DNA from: Agrobacterium tumefaciens
GTDB taxonomy: Bacteria > Pseudomonadota > Alphaproteobacteria > Rhizobiales > Rhizobiaceae
DNA length: 64,000 bases
Reading direction: 5' to 3'
Assembly: GCA_017744915.1 (NCBI GenBank)
Contig: JAGIAH010000001.1
Span: 186,001-250,000 of the forward strand
Shown in pieces: positions 1 through 8,493 of this stretch. The notes under the pieces are model-generated. The model was not told the DNA's origin. It ran no database searches and was given only the letters and a program-made list of their open reading frames with translations. Position numbers and translations under genes: made by a program. Every line of letters begins with the position of its first letter. Within the stretch, counting starts at the first letter, position 1.

Positions 1-836
1 GCCGCCTCGATGCCCTGCTGCCAGAGATAGGTGCGGCCGGTCAGCGTCGAATCCTTGCCGAAAATGCCGAGAATGGCATCGAGCAGGCCGAATTGCAGGG
101 AGGCGACGGCCAGCAATGCGCCGAGACCGCCGAGCGCGAAAAACATCATCTTGCGGTTTGCCGGCGACAGCATGCCGATGGGAATGAAACCGATGATAAG
201 GGCCACCACCGCCGCCGTGGTGATGGCGGATGTTGCCGATTGTGAAGCCACAAGACTATAAGCCGACAACAGCCCGGTGACGCCGGCGACCGGCAGCCAG
301 ATACCCCTTTGCTTGAGGATCAGCACCGAGGCGGCGGCAAAAATGACGCCGAGCGAGGCGTAGAAGCCAAGCTGGTTCTTCGATGAAAAAGCACCGACGA
401 AACTATAGGTGCCGTCCAGCGCATCGAAAAGATAGATGCCGAACAGCAGCGAATAGAGCAGAACGAGGATAATGCCGATCAGCGCACCGCGCGTCAGCGT
501 GCGGATGGAGATGACCCGCATGGCGATCAGCGCGCAGACGATATGCGTCAGATACTGGATCGACGCACGCATCGTCACCGAGACCGCTTCCGACCAGAAA
601 CTCGACAGCACGGTCAAAATGCCGAAGGCGAATATCCAGAGATAACGCGGATAATTGCCGAGCACGCGCCGATAGTCGACCACCACCAGCGGCAGCCACA
701 TGCCATAATAGGCCAGAACCGAGATCTGCCCGAAACGCGACGAATAGGCGAAAACGAAGAATGACAGCGCAATCGCCGCCATTCCGTAAATCTCGTTGCG
801 TTCGGGATCGATCAGCGCCGATTTGGCGATCCGCAT
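1..836 (-). CDS. exoQ: ExoQ-like exopolysaccharide polymerase (Wzy/O-antigen ligase family), C-terminus outside window
   Basis: The frame stays open from an ATG at 836 to the left edge, giving at least 278 residues, so the 3' end is missing. The product is strongly hydrophobic with about eight predicted membrane spans, a conserved SSKNQLGFYASLG motif near residue 150 and GKDSTLTGRTYLW near residue 260, both typical of the Wzy_C/ExoQ family. ExoQ acts at the inner membrane in polymerising lipid-linked exopolysaccharide repeat units. It starts 7 bp after exoF ends, so the two are probably co-transcribed in a Sinorhizobium-like exoYFQ order. Family and gene order are seen; the exact polymer (succinoglycan or another) is inferred. 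Confidence 0.85.
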   Translation of the reverse strand, partial: MRIAKSALIDPERNEIYGMAAIALSFFVFAYSSRFGQISVLAYYGMWLPLVVVDYRRVLGNYPRYLWIFAFGILTVLSSFWSEAVSVTMRASIQYLTHIVCALIAMRVISIRTLTRGALIGIILVLLYSLLFGIYLFDALDGTYSFVGAFSSKNQLGFYASLGVIFAAASVLILKQRGIWLPVAGVTGLLSAYSLVASQSATSAITTAAVVALIIGFIPIGMLSPANRKMMFFALGGLGALLAVASLQFGLLDAILGIFGKDSTLTGRTYLWQQGIEA

Positions 837-843
837 TGAAACC

Positions 844-2100
844 TCACTGCATCAGGATTTCAGACGAGACCTTGATGACGTCGCCGGGCTGGAGCATGGC
901 GTTTTCGTCCACCTTCAGCTCTTTCGGTTTGCCGTTTTCCTCACGCACCACGACATAACTGATCGTGGCGGATTTGCCCGAGGGATCAAAACGGATCGCT
1001 TCGGCCGATTGCGCCAGCGCTTCCGACATCAATTCGCGGCTGGTAGTCAGCTGCAGATTAAGCTTGTCGAGTTCCGCTTCGGTGTCCTGCAATTCCTTGG
1101 AACGCTGTGCCACCCAATCGTTGCGCAGGTTGATCTCGTCCTGCGTCGCCTTGTTGATATCCTGCTTGGCGCGCAGCGACTGCGTGTCGATATCGAGCAG
1201 GTTGGATTCCACCTCGGCCGCACGTTCTTCCGCGGAAATACGCCGCTGCGACAGCGCAAGCCCCTGCTCGTTCAGCCGGTTGACGCGGTCGCGATCCTCA
1301 TTGGCAAGCTGGAGCTGACGGTTCTGCGTTTCGGATTTCTTTTTCAGGGATTCGACTTCGCTCTGCAAAAGCGCATGCAGGTCGGTCAGCGCCTTGAGCT
1401 GCAAGGTGTAACGCTCGGTGCGCGATTTCATCAGTGCACTTTCGCTGGCCAGCAGCACATCAATCTCGGCAATCTTTTCCATTTCGGGCGTCTTGGCGAT
1501 GGCCGTGTCACCCTTGACCTCGGCGATCAGCCGCGCCTGGCGGGCAAGCAGCCTTGCCCGCTGGTTGTCGTAAACGGCGGCATCGCCGCGCGCATTGATG
1601 AAGTCGCGGGCAAAACGCTGCCCGGCATCCGAGCGACGCAGGCCACCGGCAAGGCTGACGGCTTTCAGTACAGTGAGATTGGCAGCATAGGGATATTCAC
1701 CCGGCGTCTGCACATCACCGCTCAGGAAGATCGGCCTGAACTGGGCGATCTCGACGGAAGCCGAAGGCAGGTTGCGAAGGGCGAACTTGCTCTGAAGCTG
1801 GGCTCCGATGGCCTCTCCGACCTCGGCGGGCGTCTTGCCGGCAACATCGAGCTGGCCGATGAAAGGCAGGGACAGCGCGCCCGAGGGGCCGACGGAATAA
1901 TCACCGTTGATCACATCCCAGTTGCGAATGCTGCCATCGGCCGGCTGCCACTCGGCAACGCGGATACGCAGCTTGTCGGCAGTGCCGAGCTTATATTGGG
2001 AGCCTTCCGCCGCCATTGCGGACAAAGGCGCGGCAAAGGCAACGGAAGCGGCAAGAACGAGGGCCACAAACGGGCGGTGGGCGGCAAAAAGGCCGTTCAT
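844..2100 (-). CDS. exoF: ExoF-type outer-membrane/periplasmic polysaccharide export protein
   Basis: 418 residues. A signal peptide covers about residues 1-30 (cleavage near PLSAMA-AEG). The polysaccharide export (Poly_export) domain follows at about 36-110, with an SLBB-type segment at about 125-165 containing FLSGDVQTPGEYPY. The rest, about 180-360, is rich in charged residues and heptads, consistent with a long coiled coil, and there is an SLBB-like C-terminus. ExoF proteins help export the polymer across the envelope. It lies between exoY and exoQ on the same strand, with 194 bp separating it from exoY. The start at 2100 gives a good signal peptide. Confidence 0.9.
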   Translation of the reverse strand: MNGLFAAHRPFVALVLAASVAFAAPLSAMAAEGSQYKLGTADKLRIRVAEWQPADGSIRNWDVINGDYSVGPSGALSLPFIGQLDVAGKTPAEVGEAIGAQLQSKFALRNLPSASVEIAQFRPIFLSGDVQTPGEYPYAANLTVLKAVSLAGGLRRSDAGQRFARDFINARGDAAVYDNQRARLLARQARLIAEVKGDTAIAKTPEMEKIAEIDVLLASESALMKSRTERYTLQLKALTDLHALLQSEVESLKKKSETQNRQLQLANEDRDRVNRLNEQGLALSQRRISAEERAAEVESNLLDIDTQSLRAKQDINKATQDEINLRNDWVAQRSKELQDTEAELDKLNLQLTTSRELMSEALAQSAEAIRFDPSGKSATISYVVVREENGKPKELKVDENAMLQPGDVIKVSSEILMQ

Positions 2101-2119
2101 CGGGAAACTCCCTGTTAGC

Positions 2120-2140
2120 TGACCGCCGCACAGGCGGTCA
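2120..2140 (-). other. Hairpin in the exoF leader
   Basis: TGACCGCC and GGCGGTCA form an 8-bp stem around a 5-base loop, 20 bp upstream of the exoF start in the exoY-exoF spacer. There is no T tract, so it is not a clear terminator. It could affect processing or translation of the exoF message. Confidence 0.4.
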
Positions 2141-2294
2141 GGCCGTAGCGCAACCGGACAAGGCCGGTCGCACAGCGCCGCAAATAGCGGCCGGTATGAT
2201 TAGCACCAATGACGCACCCGAAGACCGGACTTGGGATCCCGGTCGGGGTGCGTGTCGAAACGAAGATCGATAAAGCCGAACTCAATATCGGTTT

Positions 2295-2975
2295 TCAGTA
2301 GCTTCCGCGTGAAAGGCACACGGCGGGAATGGTCTTGACTATGATGAAAACATCCTGCCGCATCGACCAGTTCTGCACATATTGAGTGTCGAAAGCCACG
2401 CGGGTCTTGTAGGATACGTCGTTGCGGCCGCTGATCTGCCACAGGCCGGTCAGGCCAGGGCGGGTGCTGAGATAATAAGCGGCAGCGCTTTCATAATAGC
2501 TCAGCTCCTCGTCGACGACAGGGCGCGGACCAACCACGCTCATTTCGCCGCGGATGATGTTGAGAAGCTGCGGCAGTTCGTCGAGGGAGAGCTTGCGCAG
2601 CACGGCGCCGACGGCCGTGACACGAGGATCGTTCTTGAGCTTGCGGGTCGCGCGCCATTCCTCGGCGGCTTCCGGATTGGCGGCAAGATACTGCCGCAAA
2701 ATCTCATCGCCATTCATCGCCATCGTCCTGAATTTCAGGCAATGGAAATAACGGCCATTATGTCCCACACGCCGGTGACCATAAAAGATCGGACCGGGAT
2801 CGGAAAGTTTCACCAGCACGGCGATCAACAGGAATATCGGGCTGAAGATGAGCAGCGCAAGCGCAGCAGACGTCATATCGAAGCTACGTTTTGCGATGCC
2901 CCCGATAGGGAAGCTGACATCGAAATCTTCGGAGCTGCTGAGTGTCTGTTCAGCCGATTGGGTCGCGGACTTCAT
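2295..2975 (-). CDS. exoY: ExoY-type undecaprenyl-phosphate sugar phosphotransferase
   Basis: 226 residues from the ATG at 2975, which has GGAG 8 bases upstream. A longer frame up to 3179 exists, but its extra N-terminus looks like translated leader. There is one membrane helix at about 36-58, then the bacterial sugar transferase domain with KFRTM, LDELPQLLNIIRGEMS, VVGPRP and RPGLTGLWQISGR motifs. ExoY transfers the first sugar phosphate (galactose in succinoglycan synthesis) to the lipid carrier at the cytoplasmic membrane, starting repeat-unit assembly. It is the first gene of the apparent exoY-exoF-exoQ transcript. The family is certain; the sugar specificity is inferred from gene order. 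Confidence 0.9.
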   Translation of the reverse strand: MKSATQSAEQTLSSSEDFDVSFPIGGIAKRSFDMTSAALALLIFSPIFLLIAVLVKLSDPGPIFYGHRRVGHNGRYFHCLKFRTMAMNGDEILRQYLAANPEAAEEWRATRKLKNDPRVTAVGAVLRKLSLDELPQLLNIIRGEMSVVGPRPVVDEELSYYESAAAYYLSTRPGLTGLWQISGRNDVSYKTRVAFDTQYVQNWSMRQDVFIIVKTIPAVCLSRGSY

Positions 2976-3594
2976 AGAGAGAACTCCATTTATGTTTTGC
3001 GATTGGTCGGTGCCCGGAGGCGCGTCTTTCCGTCTAAAAGAGATAACAAGTCTGTGTTCGGAATTTGATGCTAATGGATTTTTTGTAAGGCACATTGCCC
3101 ATAACCGTCTATGCGATTTCTTGCGCCAGCGGCCGATCAACGCCAGGGCAATATTAACGGTTGCATAAAAAAGCAACAAATGCGCCGGTGGCCATGTGTT
3201 GAGAGCATGGGTGTCGCCGCCGCATGTATTGGGTTTTGCAGCGTCGACAGTCTTTTCTTATGTGTTTCTTATGACTTGAGGAGATGAGACAAGAACGCCA
3301 AGAAGAGTCGTGCCCACGGCAGACTATTAAAGTTTTTTGCGTCGCAGCAAGATTGTGGCAATGCATATAAAATTTGACATATTGGCCGGGATTTTTTTAC
3401 CCGCCATTATCGCTGCGCCAATAAAAAGCGATGGAAAAATCGCAAGGAAGGCGCAAACACGGCCAAATAGTGGCGTGACAGTGCGTTTTGCTCATGGCAG
3501 CTACGCAAAAATGGCAGAGCTGGCGGTCGAATTTTCGCCTCCTACCCCTTCCGGCCCATTTTCCGAGCGGCAGAACGCGCTAAATCCGCAGGAA
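2976..3594. other. Gene-free AT-rich region upstream of exoY
   Basis: About 620 bp with noticeably lower GC than the flanking genes. I see no credible protein: frames here lack conserved motifs and convincing ribosome sites. It holds AT-rich runs around 3140-3180 (including GTTGC-N8-GCAAC at 3160-3177) and 3340-3440, which probably carry the exoY promoter and regulator sites. It also holds the downstream flank of the regulator gene ending at 3595. Confidence 0.5.
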
Positions 3595-4143
3595 TCAGAA
3601 GGTTGGCGGGGTGCAGGCGCTGATGACCTCACAGGGCACGGGACCGACACAACGGAAGCGGTGCGGCCTGCGGCTTTCGAAATAATAGGCATCCCCCGGG
3701 CCGAGCACCCGCCTCTCCTCATCCACCGTCACTTCCAGACGCCCGGAGAGAATGATGCCACCCTCCTCGCCATCGTGAACCAGCGGCACCTTGCCGGTGT
3801 CGGCGCCCGGCTGGTAACATTCCTTCAGGATCTGCAGGCTGCGGCCGAAAACATTCTCGCCCACCTGCCGGAAGGAGATCTGCCCCTTGCCGATTTCAAC
3901 CAGCTCGTCCGCCCGGTAAAAGGCCTTACGGCTGGTTTCCGGTTCGAAGGCGAAAAACTCGGCAAGGCCGATCGGTATGCCGTCGAGAATGCGCTTCAGC
4001 GCGCCGACGGACGGGTTGGAGGTGTTGCTCTCGATCAGTGAAATGGTCGAATTGGTGACACCGGCACGTCTTGCCAGTTCCCGCTGGGAAATATTGTGGC
4101 GCAACCGCAAATGCCGCAAACGCCCGCCTATATCCACCGACAT
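3595..4143 (-). CDS. XRE-cupin transcriptional regulator (PuuR-like)
   Basis: 182 residues. An XRE helix-turn-helix occupies about 7-60 (LRLRHNISQRELARRAGVTN), followed by a small-molecule-sensing cupin domain at about 110-178 with HDGEEGGIILSGRLEV and PGDAYYFESRRPHRF. Proteins of this build (PuuR, SutR and others) control polyamine, amino-acid or sulfur-compound genes. It is divergent from the aminotransferase at 4290, with a 146-bp shared promoter region, so it probably regulates that gene and itself. The ligand is not readable from the sequence. The start is the ATG at 4143. Confidence 0.85.
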   Translation of the reverse strand: MSVDIGGRLRHLRLRHNISQRELARRAGVTNSTISLIESNTSNPSVGALKRILDGIPIGLAEFFAFEPETSRKAFYRADELVEIGKGQISFRQVGENVFGRSLQILKECYQPGADTGKVPLVHDGEEGGIILSGRLEVTVDEERRVLGPGDAYYFESRRPHRFRCVGPVPCEVISACTPPTF

Positions 4144-4289
4144 ACCCGAGCCCCCGTTGCCCTTGTTCGAAATATCGAAAATCTGCCTTCACACCTATAG
4201 CATTTTCAATGGCTTGGCCACAGAGAGAAAAGGGCTTGTTCAGTCGATAAAATAGCTTTCAATCACCGTCAACGAACAGGAGACCCGTT

Positions 4290-5624
4290 ATGGACAACCC
4301 CAGCCGATCCAATTCCACCTCGCTCGACAGCTACTGGATGCCCTTTACCGCCAACCGGCAGTTCAAGGCCAATCCCCGCCTGCTGGCGAGCGCCGAGGGC
4401 ATGTATTACACCAGCACCGATGGCCGCCAGGTACTCGACGGCACGGCAGGCCTGTGGTGTGTCAATGCCGGCCACGGGCGCCAGCAGATCGCCTCCGCCG
4501 TCAAGCATCAGCTCTCGACCATGGATTATGCCCCCTCCTTCCAGATGGGCCATCCCGTCGCATTTGAATTTGCCGAACGTCTGGCGGAAATCGCTCCCGG
4601 CCCGGAAGGCGGCAAGCTCGACCGCGTGTTCTACACCGGCTCGGGTTCGGAATCGGTCGATACGGCGCTGAAGATCGCCATCGCCTATCAGCGCGCCATC
4701 GGCCAGGGCACCCGCAGCCGCCTGATCGGCCGCGAGCGCGGTTATCACGGCGTCGGTTTCGGCGGCATCTCCGTCGGCGGCCTCGTTAACAATCGTCGCG
4801 TCTTCCCGCAGATCCCCGCCGATCACCTGCGCCATACCCATGACCTTGCCAGGAACAGCTTCGTGAAGGGCCAGCCCGAGCACGGTGCGGAGCTTGCCGA
4901 CGATCTGGAGCGCTTGGTCGCCCTGCATGGCGCGGAAACCATTGCCGCCTGTATCGTCGAGCCCGTGGCCGGCTCCACCGGCGTGCTGGTGCCGCCGAAG
5001 GGTTATCTGGAGCGCCTGCGCGCGATCTGCGACAAACACGGCATCCTGCTGATCTTCGATGAGGTCATTACCGGTTTCGGCCGCATGGGCTCTTCCTTCG
5101 CCAGCAACTATTTCGGTGTTACGCCGGATATCGTTACCACCGCCAAGGGCCTGACCAACGGCGCAATCCCCATGGGCGCGGTCTTCACCAGCCGCAAGGT
5201 ACATGACGCATTGATGCATGGGCCGGAAAACCAGATCGAGCTGTTCCACGGCTACACCTATTCCGGCCATCCGGTCGCCTGCGCCGCCGGCATTGCGACC
5301 CTCGATATCTACCGCGATGAAGGCCTCTTCACCCGCGCCGCGGAATTGCAGGATGTCTGGCACGACGCCATCCACTCCCTGAAGGGCCTGCCCAATGTCA
5401 TCGACATCCGCACCATCGGCTTCATCGCCGGCATCGAGTTGCAGTCGCGCGACGGTGCCGCCGGCGCTCGCGCCTATGATGTCTTCGTGGATTGTTTCGA
5501 GCGCGGCCTGCTCATCCGCGTCACCGGCGATATCATCGCCCTTTCACCGCCGCTGATCGCCGAAAAATCCCATTTCGACGATATTGTTTCGATCCTCGGC
5601 GAGGCGCTCAAGCGCGCGCACTGA
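4290..5624 (+). CDS. Class III omega-aminotransferase (beta-alanine--pyruvate transaminase type)
   Basis: 444 residues, the normal family length, with AGGAGA just before the ATG. It has the class III PLP fold: GTAGLWCVNAGHG (51-63), FYTGSGSESVDTALKIA (114-130), FDEVITGFGRMG (256-267, with Asp257 for the pyridine nitrogen) and the Schiff-base lysine K286 in TTAKGLTNGAIPMG. The N-terminal WMPFTANRQFK segment is typical of beta-alanine/omega-amino-acid:pyruvate transaminases. These cytoplasmic enzymes move an amino group from beta-alanine, GABA-like compounds or amines to pyruvate. It is divergent from a cupin-HTH regulator that probably senses its substrate, and it is followed by a strong terminator. 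The family is certain; the substrate is inferred. Confidence 0.88.
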   Translation: MDNPSRSNSTSLDSYWMPFTANRQFKANPRLLASAEGMYYTSTDGRQVLDGTAGLWCVNAGHGRQQIASAVKHQLSTMDYAPSFQMGHPVAFEFAERLAEIAPGPEGGKLDRVFYTGSGSESVDTALKIAIAYQRAIGQGTRSRLIGRERGYHGVGFGGISVGGLVNNRRVFPQIPADHLRHTHDLARNSFVKGQPEHGAELADDLERLVALHGAETIAACIVEPVAGSTGVLVPPKGYLERLRAICDKHGILLIFDEVITGFGRMGSSFASNYFGVTPDIVTTAKGLTNGAIPMGAVFTSRKVHDALMHGPENQIELFHGYTYSGHPVACAAGIATLDIYRDEGLFTRAAELQDVWHDAIHSLKGLPNVIDIRTIGFIAGIELQSRDGAAGARAYDVFVDCFERGLLIRVTGDIIALSPPLIAEKSHFDDIVSILGEALKRAH

Positions 5625-5650
5625 AAAGTATAAACTGCTAATAAAGAAAA

Positions 5651-5678
5651 GGCTGCAATACAAATTGCAGCCTTTTTT
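5651..5678 (+). terminator. Rho-independent terminator after the aminotransferase
   Basis: GGCTGCAAT (5651-5659) pairs perfectly with ATTGCAGCC (5664-5672) around a 4-base loop and is followed by six T. It lies 27 bp past the stop codon. Confidence 0.93.
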
Positions 5679-5769
5679 GCTTTTATCAAACCTGAAGCGA
5701 AAATAGATCATTTATTAAGCATGTTCTATTATTTTCCTGAAGTATAAATTACAACGCGGGAACGCTCCG

Positions 5770-7590
5770 ATGGCATCGATTCAGAAAAAGATAATATTGG
5801 CAAGCATTGCAATCTTTTCCATCACCGGCAGCGCCGCCGGCGTCGGCATATGGGCGTCGGAAAAGCTCAACCGAAACAGCGAATATGTGGCGCTTTCAGC
5901 CGATGTGCTTCGCAACCACATGCAGGCGGACATGATGCATGACGCGCTGCGGTCCGACGTGCTGGCCGCCATTCTTTCGGCTGATGCCAGGATGGGTCTC
6001 GATCTCAAGGCCGTTAAGGCCGACCTTGCCGAACACGAGGCGAGTTTCCGTGAGATGATCGAGGCAAACAGGTCCCTGTCGGCCGGCACCAACGTCAAAA
6101 CCGTCATAGACGGTGTCGAAAAGCCGCTTCTCGCCTATATGGATGCGGCCAATGCGGTGGTCGGCCTTGCCGGCTCCAGCCCGGAAGAGGCCATCAAGCT
6201 GATGCCGGAATTCATGCGGCAATTCTCCGCGCTTGAAAAAGCGATGGAAACGGCGGGCGACCAGATTCAGGCGCTCTCCGACGCCGCATCGGCTGAAAGC
6301 GAAAAGACCAAGGCGGCGATTAACCTCACCTTGAAGGGGCTTCTGGTTCTCGCAGCACTTTTCTCCGCCGGGCTTTTCCTCCTCACCCGCAAATCGATTA
6401 TCCGTCCCATCCTGCAATTGTCGAAGAATATGGAAGCGCTGGCGGGCGGCGATACATCACAGCTGCCCTCCGGCATCGACCGCAAGGACGAAATTGGCTC
6501 CATGTCCGGCGCGGTCGAGATTTTCCGGCAGGCGGCCATCGCCAACAGGGCGCTCGAAGAACAGACGGCAGCGGCCCGCCGGCAGGCGGAAGTCGATCAG
6601 GAAGCAACCCGACGGCACGCAGAAGAGGAAGCCTCCGAAAGGCTGCGCATCGCAACCTCCGGTCTCGCGGCCGGCCTCAAGCGGCTCGCATCCGGCGATC
6701 TGGCCTTCCAGCTTGATGATGCCTTCGCTCCGCAATTCGAGGCCCTGCGCCACGATTTCAACAGCTCGGTCCGGCAACTGGGCGAAACGCTCTTCGCCAT
6801 TTCCAGCGGTATCGGAACGATCGACGGCAGCAGCCAGGACATCGCAGCCGGCGCGGGCGATCTTTCCCGCCGCACGGAAAATCAGGCTGCTTCCCTTGAG
6901 CAGACCGCGGCCGCGCTCGATGAAATCACCGTCAACGTATCGAATGCCAACAAGCGTGCCGCCGAAGCGCGGCTCGCCGCCACCGACGCCAACCAGAGCG
7001 CCCTGAAATCGGTGGAAGTGGTGAGCCATGCCGAAGAAGCGATGCGCCGCATCGAGGCCTCATCGCGGCAGATCACCGGCATCATCGGCGTCATCGACGA
7101 AATCGCCTTCCAGACCAATCTTCTGGCGCTGAATGCCGGGGTGGAGGCCGCCCGCGCCGGCGAGACCGGCAAGGGCTTTGCCGTGGTGGCGCAGGAAGTG
7201 CGCGATCTCGCCCAGCGCTCTGCAAAAGCCGCAAGCGAAATCCGTGACCATATCCGCCAGTCATCCGCAGAAGTGGAAAGCGGCGTGCAACTGGTTCTCG
7301 ATACCGGCACCGCACTGAAGGATATCGGCGAACGCATCGCCGGCATCGACCGCCATATGAACGCCATCGCGACATCGGCCACCGAACAATCGACCGGTTT
7401 GGCCGAAATCAACGCAGCGGTGAATTCCATGGATCACGCCACCCAGCAGAATGCGGCCATGGTGCAACAATCCATCGCCGCCTCGACAACGCTTGCCGCG
7501 GAAACCGCAAAGCTGCGCGCACTGGTGTCACGCTTCCGGCTGGATATGGAAATTGCCGGCGGCCGGGAAGAGGCGCGCCGGGTTGCATGA
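5770..7590 (+). CDS. Transmembrane methyl-accepting chemotaxis protein
   Basis: 606 residues. It has an N-terminal membrane helix (about 8-29), a periplasmic helical sensor of about 155 residues, a second helix at about 188-206, a HAMP domain, a second HAMP-like linker (about 295-345) and a cytoplasmic signalling domain. The conserved hairpin tip at about 441-485 contains IDEIAFQTNLLALNAGVEAA and GFAVVAQEVRDLAQRSA. These receptors control CheA and flagellar rotation. No C-terminal CheR-tethering xWxxF pentapeptide is present (it ends ARRVA). The gene stands alone after a terminator. The ligand cannot be predicted. Confidence 0.93.
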   Translation: MASIQKKIILASIAIFSITGSAAGVGIWASEKLNRNSEYVALSADVLRNHMQADMMHDALRSDVLAAILSADARMGLDLKAVKADLAEHEASFREMIEANRSLSAGTNVKTVIDGVEKPLLAYMDAANAVVGLAGSSPEEAIKLMPEFMRQFSALEKAMETAGDQIQALSDAASAESEKTKAAINLTLKGLLVLAALFSAGLFLLTRKSIIRPILQLSKNMEALAGGDTSQLPSGIDRKDEIGSMSGAVEIFRQAAIANRALEEQTAAARRQAEVDQEATRRHAEEEASERLRIATSGLAAGLKRLASGDLAFQLDDAFAPQFEALRHDFNSSVRQLGETLFAISSGIGTIDGSSQDIAAGAGDLSRRTENQAASLEQTAAALDEITVNVSNANKRAAEARLAATDANQSALKSVEVVSHAEEAMRRIEASSRQITGIIGVIDEIAFQTNLLALNAGVEAARAGETGKGFAVVAQEVRDLAQRSAKAASEIRDHIRQSSAEVESGVQLVLDTGTALKDIGERIAGIDRHMNAIATSATEQSTGLAEINAAVNSMDHATQQNAAMVQQSIAASTTLAAETAKLRALVSRFRLDMEIAGGREEARRVA

Positions 7591-7626
7591 TGGCAATGGC
7601 GAAGGAAGATAATATCTCCTCACCTC

Positions 7627-7676
7627 ATGCCGGGCCCTGAGCCGGCATCACCCACGGGCGCAGCTGCCCGCGGGTG
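7627..7676. terminator. Double hairpin between convergent genes
   Basis: Two adjacent hairpins: ATGCCGG/CCGGCAT (7627-7633 with 7642-7648), then CACCC-A-CGGGC/GCCCG-C-GGGTG (7649-7659 with 7666-7676), the second with one mismatch. They sit between the ends of the chemoreceptor and the transpeptidase gene and probably end both transcripts, although T tracts are short. Confidence 0.6.
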
Positions 7677-7688
7677 AAGCTTTTACGA

Positions 7689-8462
7689 TCAATAAGCCTG
7701 TGCCGGTTGCGACAGGCCGTCGCCGATGACGCCATTGCCATATTGCGCCACGGGCACGCCTTCCTGGCCGATCGGCACGCCCTGCTGCGCCGGGCCGAGC
7801 GCCGTCACCACGATCGGCGTCCTATCCGGCACGCGATTATAAAGGTCGATGATATCCTGGTTCAGCAGGCGCACGCAGCCGGACGAGACCGACTTGCCGA
7901 TGGTCCACCATTCCGGCGAGCCATGCAGGCGGTAGATCGTGTCCTTGCCGTCCTTGAAGATATAGAGCGCGCGCGCACCGAGCGGGTTCTTGAGGCCCGG
8001 CTCCATGCCACCATTGCGGCTGCTATAGGGCTCCAGTTCCGGCTGACGGGCGATCATCTCATCGGGCGGCGTCCAGCGTGGCCATTGCCGCTTGTACTGG
8101 ATGACGCCACGACCGGCCCATTCGAAACCGGCACGGCCGAGACCGACGCCATAACGCATGGCCTGACCGTCTTCATAGGTGAGATAAAGGAAATGATTGG
8201 CGGTATCGACGACGATCACGCCGGGACGCTCGCCGGTCGGGTTCGCCACCATCTGCCGCAGGAACTGGCGCGGAATGCGCTTATAGGGAATTTCCGGCAG
8301 CGGAAACTGCTCGTCCGGCTTGGGGCCGTACATCAGGGCATACATCGGGTCATCGGCGGGCGGTGCGGGCCTCGTGGCCTCACGCGCCGTTGTGTTGCAG
8401 CCCGCAAGGCCGGCAAGCGCCAGTCCACCTGCTCCAAGCAGGAAACCCCGCCGGGTCGTCAT
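7689..8462 (-). CDS. YkuD-family L,D-transpeptidase lipoprotein
   Basis: 257 residues from the ATG at 8462; an upstream TTG at 8474 would add four. The N-terminus has twin-arginine-like TTRRGF and a lipobox L-A-G-C with Cys22, so it is probably a lipid-anchored periplasmic protein. The YkuD domain carries the catalytic signature H180-GS...S-SGC196-VR. Such enzymes form 3-3 peptidoglycan cross-links or attach proteins to the wall. Agrobacterium relatives have an expanded LDT family tied to polar growth. It lies next to a second LDT-fold gene in the same direction (31-bp gap), which suggests co-expression. Fold and catalytic residues are seen; whether it cross-links or anchors protein is open. 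Confidence 0.9.
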   Translation of the reverse strand: MTTRRGFLLGAGGLALAGLAGCNTTAREATRPAPPADDPMYALMYGPKPDEQFPLPEIPYKRIPRQFLRQMVANPTGERPGVIVVDTANHFLYLTYEDGQAMRYGVGLGRAGFEWAGRGVIQYKRQWPRWTPPDEMIARQPELEPYSSRNGGMEPGLKNPLGARALYIFKDGKDTIYRLHGSPEWWTIGKSVSSGCVRLLNQDIIDLYNRVPDRTPIVVTALGPAQQGVPIGQEGVPVAQYGNGVIGDGLSQPAQAY

Positions 8463-8493
8463 CGTCTCGTTCAATTGAAAAACCTCATTTACG

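Noticed and set aside
796-2118. A 440-codon open frame opposite exoF
   Set aside because: Antisense to exoF, with no domain and no ribosome site.
2976-3179. Longer N-terminus for ExoY (start at 3179)
   Set aside because: The added 68 residues do not resemble sugar transferases, and the ATG at 2975 has a good ribosome site and gives the normal ExoY length.
3154-3366. 70-codon minus-strand frame between exoY and the cupin regulator
   Set aside because: Cys/His/Arg-rich with no motif or convincing ribosome site, in an AT-rich promoter region. Treated as non-coding.
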